A program made the translations under genes and the position numbers. From contig NZ_FNAJ01000025.1 in assembly GCF_900101905.1 (NCBI RefSeq), forward strand, positions 1,387-65,386: 64,000 nucleotides of DNA, given 5' to 3'. This document shows positions 15,752 through 24,000 of the stretch, one piece after another (positions within the stretch are counted from its first letter, which is position 1; every line of letters begins with the position of its first letter). The DNA is from Myxococcus virescens. GTDB taxonomy: Bacteria; Myxococcota; Myxococcia; Myxococcales; Myxococcaceae. Under the pieces are notes generated by a model. The model had not been told where the DNA came from. It ran no database searches and was given only the letters and a program-made list of their open reading frames with translations.

Positions 15752-16615
15752 ATGACCACCGTCTTCGACCTCATCCTGCGCAGGCTGGTGCAAGGCCATC
15801 CCGAGCAACTGCTGCTGCTCCTCTTCGGCGACCAACACCCGGCCCTTATCAGGATGGCGGATTCCAGCCTTCCACAGTCCGAGCGGCGCGCGGACACGGT
15901 CATGGTCGTGGAAGCCCATGGAGCGCGCTTCGCGGTGGACGTTGAAATCCAGGCTCAGGCGGACCCACACTTCGCGGCGCGACTGCTCGACTACACAGTC
16001 CGCATCCACCGCCGGGAAAAACTGCCCGTGCTTCCGGTCGCCATCTACCTCACGCCTGAAGCGGAGGGTTCGCCGCCTCCGTATGGTTTCGAGTGCCCCG
16101 GAATCCGCGTCCTCACCTTCGACTTCCAGGTGGTCCGCCTTTGGGAAGTGGACTACCTCCAGCCCGCCCTGCAAACGGCTGCCGCCCTGCTCCCCCTGTC
16201 TGTCCTGGAATCGCGCGCGGGGCCCGAGCGAATCGCGTGGGCCGAGCTCCGCATCCGTCAGGCACCAAGCCTTTCGACGGAGGAACGCTTAGACTTGCTC
16301 GTGGTACTCGGCACGCTGGCGTCCCGCCGGTTCGGGCAGGACAGGCTCAGTCAGCACTTGAGGAACATCATGATTGATTCACCTTTCTGGGAAGAGCAAC
16401 GCGCACTGGAGAGAAAACGAGTCGAGGTGCACGAGCGCGTCGAGACGCTGTTGACCTTCGCCAACGTACGCGGGATTCCCCAGCCGCCCGATGCCGAGGA
16501 ACGCCTCTCCCATCTCGGCGCCACGGCCCTGAAAGCCCTCGTCAACAAGGCCCTCGCCACCCCAGACACCGCGGCCACCGAGCTGCGTGCCATCCTGACG
16601 CCCCACGGACACTGA
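15752..16615 (+). CDS. Rpn-like PD-(D/E)XK nuclease/putative transposase-family protein
   Basis: A 287-residue protein resembling the Rpn (YhgA-like) recombination-promoting nuclease family. The likely PD-(D/E)XK core is ERRADTVMVVEAHGARFAVDVEIQ, giving Asp and Glu-x-Gln positions near residues 47 and 69. HFAARLLDYTVRIHRRE and VLPVAIYLTP follow, in typical order. The C-terminal part is helical. ATG at 15752 follows a short divergent gap with the big kinase. It converges on the ABC permease gene with 6 bp between stops. These proteins cleave DNA and are often linked to recombination or phage restriction. Its place at the edge of the defence block may matter. Confidence 0.7.
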   Translation: MTTVFDLILRRLVQGHPEQLLLLLFGDQHPALIRMADSSLPQSERRADTVMVVEAHGARFAVDVEIQAQADPHFAARLLDYTVRIHRREKLPVLPVAIYLTPEAEGSPPPYGFECPGIRVLTFDFQVVRLWEVDYLQPALQTAAALLPLSVLESRAGPERIAWAELRIRQAPSLSTEERLDLLVVLGTLASRRFGQDRLSQHLRNIMIDSPFWEEQRALERKRVEVHERVETLLTFANVRGIPQPPDAEERLSHLGATALKALVNKALATPDTAATELRAILTPHGH

Positions 16616-16621
16616 GCCCCG

Positions 16622-17431
16622 CTACTCCTTCACCGCGCCCGCCGTAAGCCCGGACACAATCCGCCGCTGGAACAACACCGTCAGCGCCACCAGGGGCAGC
16701 GTGGCCACCACGGAGGCCGCAGCAATCTCCCCCCAGGGCTCGCGGTACTCGCTGGCGAACAGGCTGATGGCCACGGGCACGGTGCGCTTCTCCGGCGTGG
16801 AGAGGAACGTCAGCGCATACAGGAACTCATTCCACGCGAAGATGAAGACGAGAATCGCCGTCGTCGCGAGCCCCGGCGCGGCCAAAGGCAGCAACACCTG
16901 CCGGAAGGCCTGGAACGGCGTGCAGCCATCCACGCGCGCCGCGCGGTAGAGCTCGTCGGGCAGCGCGCGGAAGAACGACGTCAGCACCCACAGCGTCAGC
17001 GGCAACGCGAACGTCGCATACGGCAAGGCCAGTCCCACCAGGCTGTCTCGCAGCCCCACCGTGCGCAGAATCAGATACAGCGGGCTCACCGTGGCAATCG
17101 GCGGGAACATGCTCACCGCCAGCGCCGCGCTCAGCAGCAACCCCTTGCCACGAAACTCCAGCTTCGCCAGGGCGAACGCCGCCGCCGCCCCCACCGTGAG
17201 ACAGAAGCCCGTGGTCAGCGCCGCCACCACCAGCGAGTTCAACACCACGCGCAGGAAGGGCCGGCCCCACAGGACGCTCGCGTAGTTCTCCAGCGTCAGG
17301 TGCGAGGGCCACGGCCGGGTCAGCTCGCCATCCGGCCACAGGCTCGTCAGCACCTGCCAGCAGAAGGGCCCCAGGAAGAAGGTCAGGAACGCCACCACCG
17401 CCAGCGCGGTGCCCAGCCCTGGCCGCTTCAT
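16622..17431 (-). CDS. ABC sugar-type importer permease (MalG-like)
   Basis: A 269-residue inner-membrane permease with six predicted helices. The EAA loop that docks the ATPase reads YRAARVDGCTPFQAFRQVLLPLAAPGL (about 172-198). This is the second permease of a carbohydrate uptake ABC system (CUT1 type). Its ATG overlaps the stop of the partner permease by 4 bp (ATGA). The order binding protein, MalF-like, MalG-like is standard, but no ATPase gene follows, so the system probably borrows one encoded elsewhere. Confidence 0.92.
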   Translation of the reverse strand: MKRPGLGTALAVVAFLTFFLGPFCWQVLTSLWPDGELTRPWPSHLTLENYASVLWGRPFLRVVLNSLVVAALTTGFCLTVGAAAAFALAKLEFRGKGLLLSAALAVSMFPPIATVSPLYLILRTVGLRDSLVGLALPYATFALPLTLWVLTSFFRALPDELYRAARVDGCTPFQAFRQVLLPLAAPGLATTAILVFIFAWNEFLYALTFLSTPEKRTVPVAISLFASEYREPWGEIAAASVVATLPLVALTVLFQRRIVSGLTAGAVKE

Positions 17432-18306
17432 CGCGCCGCCTCCTCACGCCCCAAGAGCCGCAGCCACACCGCCGCCAGCAACACCACGCACAGGAAGGTC
17501 GCCACCGACAGCGTGCTCCCGTACCCGAAGTCCCCTGAACGCATCAGCGTCTTGTACGCGTAGATGCTCAGCGTCTCCGTCGTGTTCGCCGGCCCGCCCT
17601 CCGTCAGCACGTAGATGGCGTCGAACACCCGGAACGCATCCAACGAACGGAACAGCAACGCCAGCAGCAGCGCCGGCTTGAGCAACGGCAGCGTTATCGA
17701 CACAAAGGTCCGCCACGGCGAGGCCCCGTCCACCCGCGCTGCTTTGTACAGGTCCTCGGAGATGCCCTGCAGGCCCGCGAGCACCAACAGCGCCACGAAG
17801 GGCGTCGTCTTCCACACGTCCACCAGGATGGCCGCGTGCAACGCATACCCCGGTGCCCCCAACCAGTTGATGTCCTGACCGGGGAGCAGCCGGTTGATGA
17901 CGCCGTACTCGGGGTTGAACATCCACGCCCACAGCCGAGCGCTCACCACGGTGGGAATCGCCCACGGCACCAGCACCGACGCGCGCAGCAGCCCCCTTCC
18001 AGGGAACGCCTTCTGAAGCAGCAACGCTAGCGGCACCGCGAGCAACAGCTCCACCGTCACCGCCACCGCCGTGAAGTACGCCGTGTTCCCCAGCGCCGCC
18101 CAGAAGCGCGAGTCCCCCAGCAGGTACGCGTAGTTCTCCAGCCCCGTGAAGCGCCGCTCGCCAAAGACGAGGATGAAGCGGTGCAGGCTCAGCCACACCG
18201 CGGCCAGGATGGGGTACAGCGCCACGCCCCCCAGCACCAACACCGCCGGCGCCACCAGCAGGTACGCCTGCCTCCGCTCCCGCGCCAGCGAGCCCCTTGG
18301 ATTCAT
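17428..18306 (-). CDS. ABC sugar-type importer permease (MalF/UgpA-like)
   Basis: A 292-residue permease with six predicted helices and the docking loop YKAARVDGASPWRTFVSITLPLLKPAL. It would pair with the MalG-like protein encoded just downstream. ATG at 18306 is preferred to a frame beginning 45 bases earlier because GGAGG lies 7 bases upstream of it. The substrate-binding lipoprotein gene ends 118 bp upstream on the same strand, so the three form one transport operon. Confidence 0.92.
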   Translation of the reverse strand: MNPRGSLARERRQAYLLVAPAVLVLGGVALYPILAAVWLSLHRFILVFGERRFTGLENYAYLLGDSRFWAALGNTAYFTAVAVTVELLLAVPLALLLQKAFPGRGLLRASVLVPWAIPTVVSARLWAWMFNPEYGVINRLLPGQDINWLGAPGYALHAAILVDVWKTTPFVALLVLAGLQGISEDLYKAARVDGASPWRTFVSITLPLLKPALLLALLFRSLDAFRVFDAIYVLTEGGPANTTETLSIYAYKTLMRSGDFGYGSTLSVATFLCVVLLAAVWLRLLGREEAAR

Positions 18307-18424
18307 CGCCGCGCCTCCCCCGGAGGGGCCGCCACCACCAACGCGCCGCACGCATCCAGGGCGCCACCACCCGCCGCCATCGCGCCAGCGCGCCGCGGCC
18401 CACCTTCGCTGAAACGGTGCGCGC

Positions 18425-19705
18425 TCACGGCCCCTCCCCTGTCAGATGGTCCACCTGCCGCTGCGCGCGCTTCAGCGCGGCCTCTGGCGTGCGCAGCCCG
18501 GCCACGGCGGCGGAAAACTCGCTCTGGAGCACATCCGAAATCAGGTTGTAGTACGGCGTCACCGGCCGAGGCTTCGCGCGCTCCACCATGGGCAGCAACC
18601 CGGCGATGAAGGGCGCCTCCTCGCGCAGCCGCGCATCCTGGTACACGGCGGGCCGCGGCGGGTTGCGCGCGTAGTTCAGCGCCAGCACCCGGTTGGCCTC
18701 CGGGGACGTGAGGTGCGCAATCAGCCGCGCCGCCAGCTTCCGCCGCTCCGGCGACACATGGGCATTCACAGCCAGCTGCCACCCGCCCAGCGCCCCCGCC
18801 CCCGGCTCACCGCTCACCGTCGGCAACGGAGCGATGCCCACCTTGCCGCGAATGGGCGAGTCCGGCTTCTGCGCCTCGCTCCACGCATACGGCCAGTTGC
18901 GCATGAACACCGCGCGCCCCTCCTGGAACACCCGCCGCGACTCCTCCTCCGAGAAGCCCGTCACCGTCGCGGGCGACACCCCGCGCTCCACCAGCCCTCG
19001 CAGATACGCGAGCGCCTCGCGCGCGGGCGCGTCATCCAGCAGCACCCGCCCATCCTCCGACAGCGCCCGGCCGCCGTGCCCCCACAGCGCCTCGTACACA
19101 TTGCAGGACAGGCCTTCGTACTGCCGCCCCTGCCACACATAGCCCTGGAGGCCGGGCGTCTTCGCCATCGCCTCGCGCGCGAAGCGCTCCAGCTCCACGT
19201 AGGTGCGCGGCGCGCGCGGCACCAGGTCCGTGCGGTAGTAGAGCAGCCCCACGTCCAGGTACCAGGGCACCGCGTACGTGCGCCCCTCCACCACCACGGC
19301 CTCCACGGGGCCGGGGAAGAAGTCCTCGCGCAGCTGCTCGGGCGGGAACTCCGCGGACAGGTCGGCAATCCACCCAGCGCGCGCGAACTCGGGCACCCAG
19401 ACGACGTCCACCACCAGCACGTCGAAGTCCCGCGCCCCGCCCTCCAGCGCCGTGAGGAAGAACTGGTGCGCCAGGTCGGACGCGTTGGGCAGCGCCTCCG
19501 TGACGAGCTCCACCCCCGGGTGCTCCCGCTCGAAGCGCGCCAGCAGCTCGCGGAACGGCTCCGGCGGCCCCCACAGCGGCTGATACTTGAAGACCAGCCG
19601 CGTGCGGCCCCCCGCCTCGCCCGCCGCGTCCTGCCGCCGGCAGCCCCAGACGCCCAGGCCCACGACGAGGCCCAGCGCGAGCACGATGGAGGAGACGCGT
19701 CTCAT
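18425..19705 (-). CDS. ABC importer substrate-binding lipoprotein (family 1, sugar type)
   Basis: A 426-residue extracellular solute-binding protein. The signal peptide ends in the lipobox VWGC, so it should be lipid-anchored at about Cys22. The mature part has the family pattern LVFKYQPLWGPPEPFRELLARFEREHPGVEL, then DVLVVDVVWVPEFARAGWIADL and AVPWYLDVGLLYYRTDLV, typical of proteins that bind mono- or oligosaccharides or glycerol phosphate. It is the first gene of the importer operon. The substrate cannot be fixed from sequence. The ATG at 19705 lies in a 243-bp divergent gap with the STAS-like genes. Confidence 0.92.
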   Translation of the reverse strand: MRRVSSIVLALGLVVGLGVWGCRRQDAAGEAGGRTRLVFKYQPLWGPPEPFRELLARFEREHPGVELVTEALPNASDLAHQFFLTALEGGARDFDVLVVDVVWVPEFARAGWIADLSAEFPPEQLREDFFPGPVEAVVVEGRTYAVPWYLDVGLLYYRTDLVPRAPRTYVELERFAREAMAKTPGLQGYVWQGRQYEGLSCNVYEALWGHGGRALSEDGRVLLDDAPAREALAYLRGLVERGVSPATVTGFSEEESRRVFQEGRAVFMRNWPYAWSEAQKPDSPIRGKVGIAPLPTVSGEPGAGALGGWQLAVNAHVSPERRKLAARLIAHLTSPEANRVLALNYARNPPRPAVYQDARLREEAPFIAGLLPMVERAKPRPVTPYYNLISDVLQSEFSAAVAGLRTPEAALKRAQRQVDHLTGEGP

Positions 19706-19948
19706 GCGCAGGCATGACTCCAGCCACCCCCACCCCCGTCAAGCCCGGGAATCCAGGGTCGGTCCGCGCGTCAACATCCCGGAAGTCTTGCACACTGAAT
19801 GAAAACAAACCTTCCAGGCATCCATGCGCGTCCCGCAAAAACAATCACGCCCGATGAGTCATCATGAACCAAGGGAGAGCCACGATTCGCTTGGACGCTG
19901 TCTCAGCGGTATTCTCATCCAGGCAGGAACAACTGGGAGGGGGAAGCG

Positions 19949-20368
19949 ATGAAACAGCAGCCTCGGGATTGGCAGTGCGGAGCCCACCGGGCCCACTTCG
20001 AGGAGCCGGACACCCTGGTCGCGGAGTTCAACGGCCTCATCACCCTGGAAGAGGTGAAGGAGGTGGTGACGCTCTACCAGCAGACGGCCACCGACCATGG
20101 CCAGTACTACCTCATCGCGGACATCGGCCGCTCGCAGCTCGAAGCAGCCGGCCGCAGGTACATGTCGGAGAAGGCCAGCTCCGACTGGTACCACGCCATC
20201 CTCTACGTCGGCGCCGACATCGTCATGCAGACCTTCGTCAAGGCCATTGCCCTGGCGCTGCTCTTCACCGGCAAGTCGACCTTCGAGACGGTGTTCGTGA
20301 AGACGCAGGACGAAGCACGCGCCTGGGTGGCCCAGCACCGGCTCCGGCTCAAGAGCAAAGCAGGCTAG
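19949..20368 (+). CDS. STAS/SEC14-like small protein, paralogue 1
   Basis: A 139-residue cytoplasmic protein of the SpoIIAA-like/STAS fold class. It is closely similar to the next gene: both share YYLIADIGRSQL, a central VGADIVMQTF or VGADVVQQTF block, LLFTGK and ARAWVAQHR. GGGAGG lies just upstream of the ATG. Related proteins in myxobacteria are uncharacterised; STAS folds commonly bind partner regulators. The two genes lie 94 bp apart and look like a tandem duplication. Confidence 0.8.
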   Translation: MKQQPRDWQCGAHRAHFEEPDTLVAEFNGLITLEEVKEVVTLYQQTATDHGQYYLIADIGRSQLEAAGRRYMSEKASSDWYHAILYVGADIVMQTFVKAIALALLFTGKSTFETVFVKTQDEARAWVAQHRLRLKSKAG

Positions 20369-20462
20369 CAGGTCAGGAAATCCACGCCCAAATTGACAGG
20401 CATGCATCTCGCGCTATTCCCTGGTGGGCGTTATGCTCACCAGGGTTTCTGGAGGGAGTGAC

Positions 20463-20876
20463 ATGCAGCAACTGGAATGGACATTCGGTTCCCACTCGGT
20501 GCGCTACGAGGCGCCCGACGTCGTGCAGGCGACCTTCGTCGGCCCCATCGACCTGGATGAAATCAAGCGCGCGGTCGACGTGTACGGGGAGATTGCCCAG
20601 CAATACGGGCCCTACTACCTGATCGCCGACATCGGCCGCTCCCAGCTGGGCGCGGAGCCCCGGCGCTACCTGTCGGAGAACGGCAAGGCGGACTGGTTCA
20701 AGGGCACCGTGTACGTCGGCGCGGACGTGGTGCAGCAGACCTTCGGCAAGGTCATCGCGCTGGGCATGCTCTTCACCGGCAAGGCGCGCTTCGAGACGAC
20801 CTTCGTGAAGGACCACGAAGAGGCTCGCGCCTGGGTGGCGCAGCACCGCCAGAAGAACAAGAAGAAGCTGGGCTGA
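20463..20876 (+). CDS. STAS/SEC14-like small protein, paralogue 2
   Basis: A 137-residue paralogue of the previous gene. It opens MQQLEWTFGSHSVRYEAPD and keeps the YYLIADIGRSQLG and ARAWVAQHR blocks; the C-terminus is a lysine tail (KNKKKLG). ATG at 20463 is chosen over an upstream in-frame start because GGAG lies 8-10 bases before it. Conservation of the core in both copies suggests both are used, perhaps with different partners. Confidence 0.8.
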   Translation: MQQLEWTFGSHSVRYEAPDVVQATFVGPIDLDEIKRAVDVYGEIAQQYGPYYLIADIGRSQLGAEPRRYLSENGKADWFKGTVYVGADVVQQTFGKVIALGMLFTGKARFETTFVKDHEEARAWVAQHRQKNKKKLG

Positions 20877-21258
20877 GCCTCCGCCCGATTTCCCCCCTCA
20901 TGCCCTGGAGTCCTGACCACCGCCATCCGGTGGGCACGCTCCAGGTGCGCCCTCAGTCCGCCCAAATGACGCGCACTGAGTGAACTTCTGCACACTGCCG
21001 GGCCCTTGCCGCATTTTTACTGGAATCAAACGTCAGCACTGGAAACCAGTGAAGATGAAAAAGTGTGCCCTTGCTGGCAATAAAGCCAGAATTCGTTGTA
21101 TAGGCGGATTAGGGGAGCCCCACCCTGCCCGGTCGTTCCTCGCTGGCTCCCCACACCCCTGACCCACCGCCTGTAGGGGCCTGGCCCCTCCATTGCCATT
21201 CACCCGTTGCAGACGAACCGCGTGCCGGGGGGGCCGCGCTCGTCTGGCGAGCCACGCC
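20877..21258. other. 382-bp non-coding gap with an AT-rich island and three hairpins
   Basis: No gene is visible between the second STAS-like gene and the P450. The middle, about 20995-21110, is markedly richer in A and T than its surroundings. It carries a perfect hairpin CACTGG-AAA-CCAGTG at 21037-21051 and a second stem CTGGC-AATAAA-GCCAG at 21074-21089. A third hairpin, AGGGGC-CTG-GCCCCT at 21175-21189, lies 70 bp before the P450 start. It may be promoter and 5' leader sequence of the P450 gene or a small RNA; the sequence alone does not decide. Confidence 0.5.
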
Positions 21259-22548
21259 ATGCCTGTGTCCGTGCAAAAGCAGGAAGAGACCGGAGTCCCA
21301 GCCCACGCGTCCGCGGGCCGTTGTCCCCACCTGGGTGCCCAGTACAACCCGTTCACAGGCCCCCACGCGGAGGACCCGCACGCCTTCTTCGAGAAGCTGC
21401 GCAAGGACGAGCCCGTCAGCTTCAGCCCCATGCTGAACATGTGGCTGGTCAGCCGCTACGAGGACATCTCCCAGGTGCTGAAGAGCCCGGCGCAGTACTC
21501 CAACCGGGACATGCTGGCGAGCGGCACCCACCTCACGGACGAGGCCAAGGCCATCCTGGACCAGGGCTTCCCCACCGCGCACGTGCTGCTGGGCATGGAC
21601 CCCCCCGAGCACACCCGCCTGCGCCGCCTGATGAACCGGGGCTTCACCGCGCAGCGCATCGCTGGCATGGGCCCCTTCATCCGGGAGATGGCCACCACCC
21701 TGGTGGACCGCTTCGCCCAGGACGGCCAGGCGGACCTGGTGAAGCAGCTCGCCTGGCCGCTCCCCGTCCACGTCATCCTCGGCGTCATGGGCGTACCGCA
21801 AGAGGACGTCTGGAAGATCAAGCGCTGGAGCTCCGACTGGCAGCAGCTCGTCTTCGAGTACGTGGCCCCCGAGCTCCAGGTGGAGATGGCGAAGGGCGTC
21901 ATCGAGTTCCAGCAGTACTGCATCCGCCTCATCGAGGACCGGAAGAAGAACCCGCAGGAGGACCTCACCAGCTACCTGGTGGCCGTGGAGAGCGACGGCG
22001 AGGCCCTGACGATGCACGAGCTGGTCATGGCCGTGGGCGCGTCCATGCTGTCCGCCGGCCATGAGTCCACCACCGCGCTGATGGCCAACGCCTGGAAGCT
22101 GGCCCTGCAGCATGGCCTGTGGCAGCGGCTGCGCGACAACCGCGACCTGGTGCCGAAGTTCCTCGAGGAGTCCAGCCGCTACGACTCCGTCTCCCACGCC
22201 ATGATTCGCACCGCGAAGGAGGACGTGGAGCTGGGCGGGGTGAAGATTCCCCAGGGCTCGCGCCTGCTGCTCCTCTTCGCCGCCGGCAGCCGGGACGAAT
22301 CCCTCTGCCCCCATTCCAGCAAGCTGGACGTGGACCGGGAGAAGGTGCCGCAGCACCTCACCTACGGCCGCGGCACCCACTTCTGCCTGGGCGCGCCCCT
22401 GGCCCGGCTCCAGTTCGAAATCACGACCAACATCCTCCTGGACCGGCTGCCGGACCCGAAGCTCGTCCCCGGCCAGGACTTCGGCACCTGGCAGAGCCTG
22501 GTGCTGCGGCAGATGAAGCACCTGAAAGTGGAGTGGACCCCCACCTGA
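21259..22548 (+). CDS. Cytochrome P450 monooxygenase
   Basis: A 429-residue soluble bacterial-type P450. The I-helix has AGHEST (oxygen activation), the K-helix has EESSR (ExxR), and the haem-binding loop reads YGRGTHFCLGAPLAR with Cys376 as the axial ligand. ATG at 21259 is preferred; a frame from 21193 adds an Arg-rich segment unlike P450 N-termini. No ferredoxin or reductase gene is adjacent, so electrons must come from elsewhere. A fatty acid desaturase gene follows after a terminator-like hairpin. Linked lipid modification is possible, but separate transcription is more likely. Confidence 0.94.
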   Translation: MPVSVQKQEETGVPAHASAGRCPHLGAQYNPFTGPHAEDPHAFFEKLRKDEPVSFSPMLNMWLVSRYEDISQVLKSPAQYSNRDMLASGTHLTDEAKAILDQGFPTAHVLLGMDPPEHTRLRRLMNRGFTAQRIAGMGPFIREMATTLVDRFAQDGQADLVKQLAWPLPVHVILGVMGVPQEDVWKIKRWSSDWQQLVFEYVAPELQVEMAKGVIEFQQYCIRLIEDRKKNPQEDLTSYLVAVESDGEALTMHELVMAVGASMLSAGHESTTALMANAWKLALQHGLWQRLRDNRDLVPKFLEESSRYDSVSHAMIRTAKEDVELGGVKIPQGSRLLLLFAAGSRDESLCPHSSKLDVDREKVPQHLTYGRGTHFCLGAPLARLQFEITTNILLDRLPDPKLVPGQDFGTWQSLVLRQMKHLKVEWTPT

Positions 22549-22858
22549 GCCCACCCACCCGGGAGTGAACGAGGGCCTGGCGACCGACACCGGTCTCCAG
22601 GCCCTTGTCATGTCGGGAGACCCACGATTTCCAGCGCCAAGCGGACGATTTCCCACAAAGAAGGGTAGAAACCCACCCCACTTTGAGTGAATGGGCGGGA
22701 CAAATCAGACCCCCATGGGGTACAGGATGACCCGAACAGGCGCGCTCACTCTGGAAGGCGTGCATTACAGAAAGAATTTTCTTGCCTCACCACCCATTTC
22801 CGCGCGAAAGAGTCCAGGAACACCCTGCTTCCGAGTAAAGCAGAAGGAGCCCCCCGAC
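22549..22858. other. 310-bp gap: terminator of the P450 gene plus desaturase upstream region
   Basis: The left part holds the strong hairpin described separately at 22573-22604. The right part, about 22740-22858, is AT-richer and should contain the desaturase promoter. An upstream in-frame extension of the desaturase (from 22691) reads like non-coding sequence and I do not accept it. I see no other gene or RNA. Confidence 0.5.
22573..22604. terminator. Terminator-like hairpin after the P450 gene
   Basis: A perfect 8-bp stem GGGCCTGG (22573-22580) with CCAGGCCC (22597-22604) encloses a loop that can itself pair (GACC with GGTC). It begins 24 bp after the P450 stop, followed by TTGTC. The U-run is weak, which is common in GC-rich genomes. 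Confidence 0.6.
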
Positions 22859-23911
22859 ATGTACGCTCAAGTGGTGGATGAGGCCGACATTCAGTACGCG
22901 CACCGAGTGGACCGCAAGGCGCTGGCGGCCATCACCCGGGAGCTGTCGAAGGTGAACAATGGTCGTGCGCTGTGGGCCATGGCCGCTCAGTGGCTGGTCA
23001 TCGCGGCGGCATTTGCCTTCGTTCTACTCGTGGACCGCTGGTGGGCCTGGCCGCTGGCGGCGGTGCTCATCGCCACCCGGCAGCACGCGCTGCTGGCGCT
23101 GATGCACGAGGCGGCGCACTACCACTTCCTGTCCAACCGCAAGGTGTCGGACGTGGTCAGCGATCTGCTCTGCGCCTTCCCGCTGAACATGACGACGGCG
23201 GGCTACCGGCACGAGCACATGCTGCACCACCGCTACGTGAATACGCCGAAGGACCCGTACCTCGCGGGCCAGCTGGTGGACGCCTCCTGGCACTTCCCCC
23301 GCACGCCGATGCGCGCCACGGCCGTCTTCCTGGCGGACGCGCTGGGCCTGTACGCCCCCAACCACCTGAAGGTGGTGCTGCCCTGGACGTACTGGGGTCG
23401 CCTGGTGGGCCGCGCACAGCCCCGCATCTCCGCGGGCGAGCACCTGCGCTACTGGCTGTACGTGGCCACGCTCGTCACGGTGCTGGTGACGACGGGCGCG
23501 TGGCTGCACTGGCTGCTCTTGTGGGTGCTGCCGACGACGACGGTGATGATGGCCTTCTTCCGGATGCGCGCCCTGGGTGAGCATCCCATCGAGGAGACGA
23601 CGTCCGGTGACGAGACGCGCGAGACGCGCGACATCCTGGGCACCGCGCTGGAGAACTTCTTCATCGCGCCGCTCAACGTGAACCTGCACCTCACCCACCA
23701 CGCCTTCCCCTCCGTGCCCTTCTACAACCTGCCCGCCATGCACGCGCAGCTCGACAAGGCCGGCCTGCTGGAGAACGGCGTGAACCAGTTCGACACGTAC
23801 CTGGGCAAGGAGAACAGCCTCATCCAGTACCTCACGCGTGAGCCGGAGGCCTCCGCCGCCGCGGCCGCCGCGGCCCAGCCGTCGCGCCTGAGCCAGCCGC
23901 TCCACTCGTAG
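22859..23911 (+). CDS. Membrane fatty acid desaturase
   Basis: A 350-residue integral membrane di-iron desaturase. The three histidine boxes are present in order: HEAAH near residue 83, HEHMLHH near 120, and HLTHH near 280. Hydrophobic segments lie around each. ATG at 22859 has AAGGAG upstream and starts MYAQVVDEADIQYAHRVDR. The protein should introduce a double bond into fatty acyl chains or a related lipid in the inner membrane. The C-terminus ends in an Ala-rich tail. The neighbouring P450 may act on related lipids, but that is inference. Confidence 0.9.
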   Translation: MYAQVVDEADIQYAHRVDRKALAAITRELSKVNNGRALWAMAAQWLVIAAAFAFVLLVDRWWAWPLAAVLIATRQHALLALMHEAAHYHFLSNRKVSDVVSDLLCAFPLNMTTAGYRHEHMLHHRYVNTPKDPYLAGQLVDASWHFPRTPMRATAVFLADALGLYAPNHLKVVLPWTYWGRLVGRAQPRISAGEHLRYWLYVATLVTVLVTTGAWLHWLLLWVLPTTTVMMAFFRMRALGEHPIEETTSGDETRETRDILGTALENFFIAPLNVNLHLTHHAFPSVPFYNLPAMHAQLDKAGLLENGVNQFDTYLGKENSLIQYLTREPEASAAAAAAAQPSRLSQPLHS

Positions 23912-23924
23912 TGGTCGCCGCGAG

Positions 23925-23992
23925 CCAGGCCTCGCCCCGTGCCGTCCAGGTGTAGCCGGGGGGCTCCACCCAGGATGGCCGGCGAGGTCTGG
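23925..23992. terminator. Imperfect inverted repeat between convergent genes
   Basis: CCAGGCCTCGCC at 23925-23936 pairs with GGCGAGGTCTGG at 23981-23992 with one mismatch. It fills the 89-bp gap between the convergent desaturase and DUF4846 genes. It may act as a bidirectional terminator, but the 44-base loop makes it a modest candidate. Confidence 0.35.
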
Positions 23993-24000
23993 GCCCGCGG

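Noticed and set aside
22691-22858. N-terminal extension of the desaturase
   Set aside because: No ribosome site and an unusual composition; the ATG at 22859 with AAGGAG is better.
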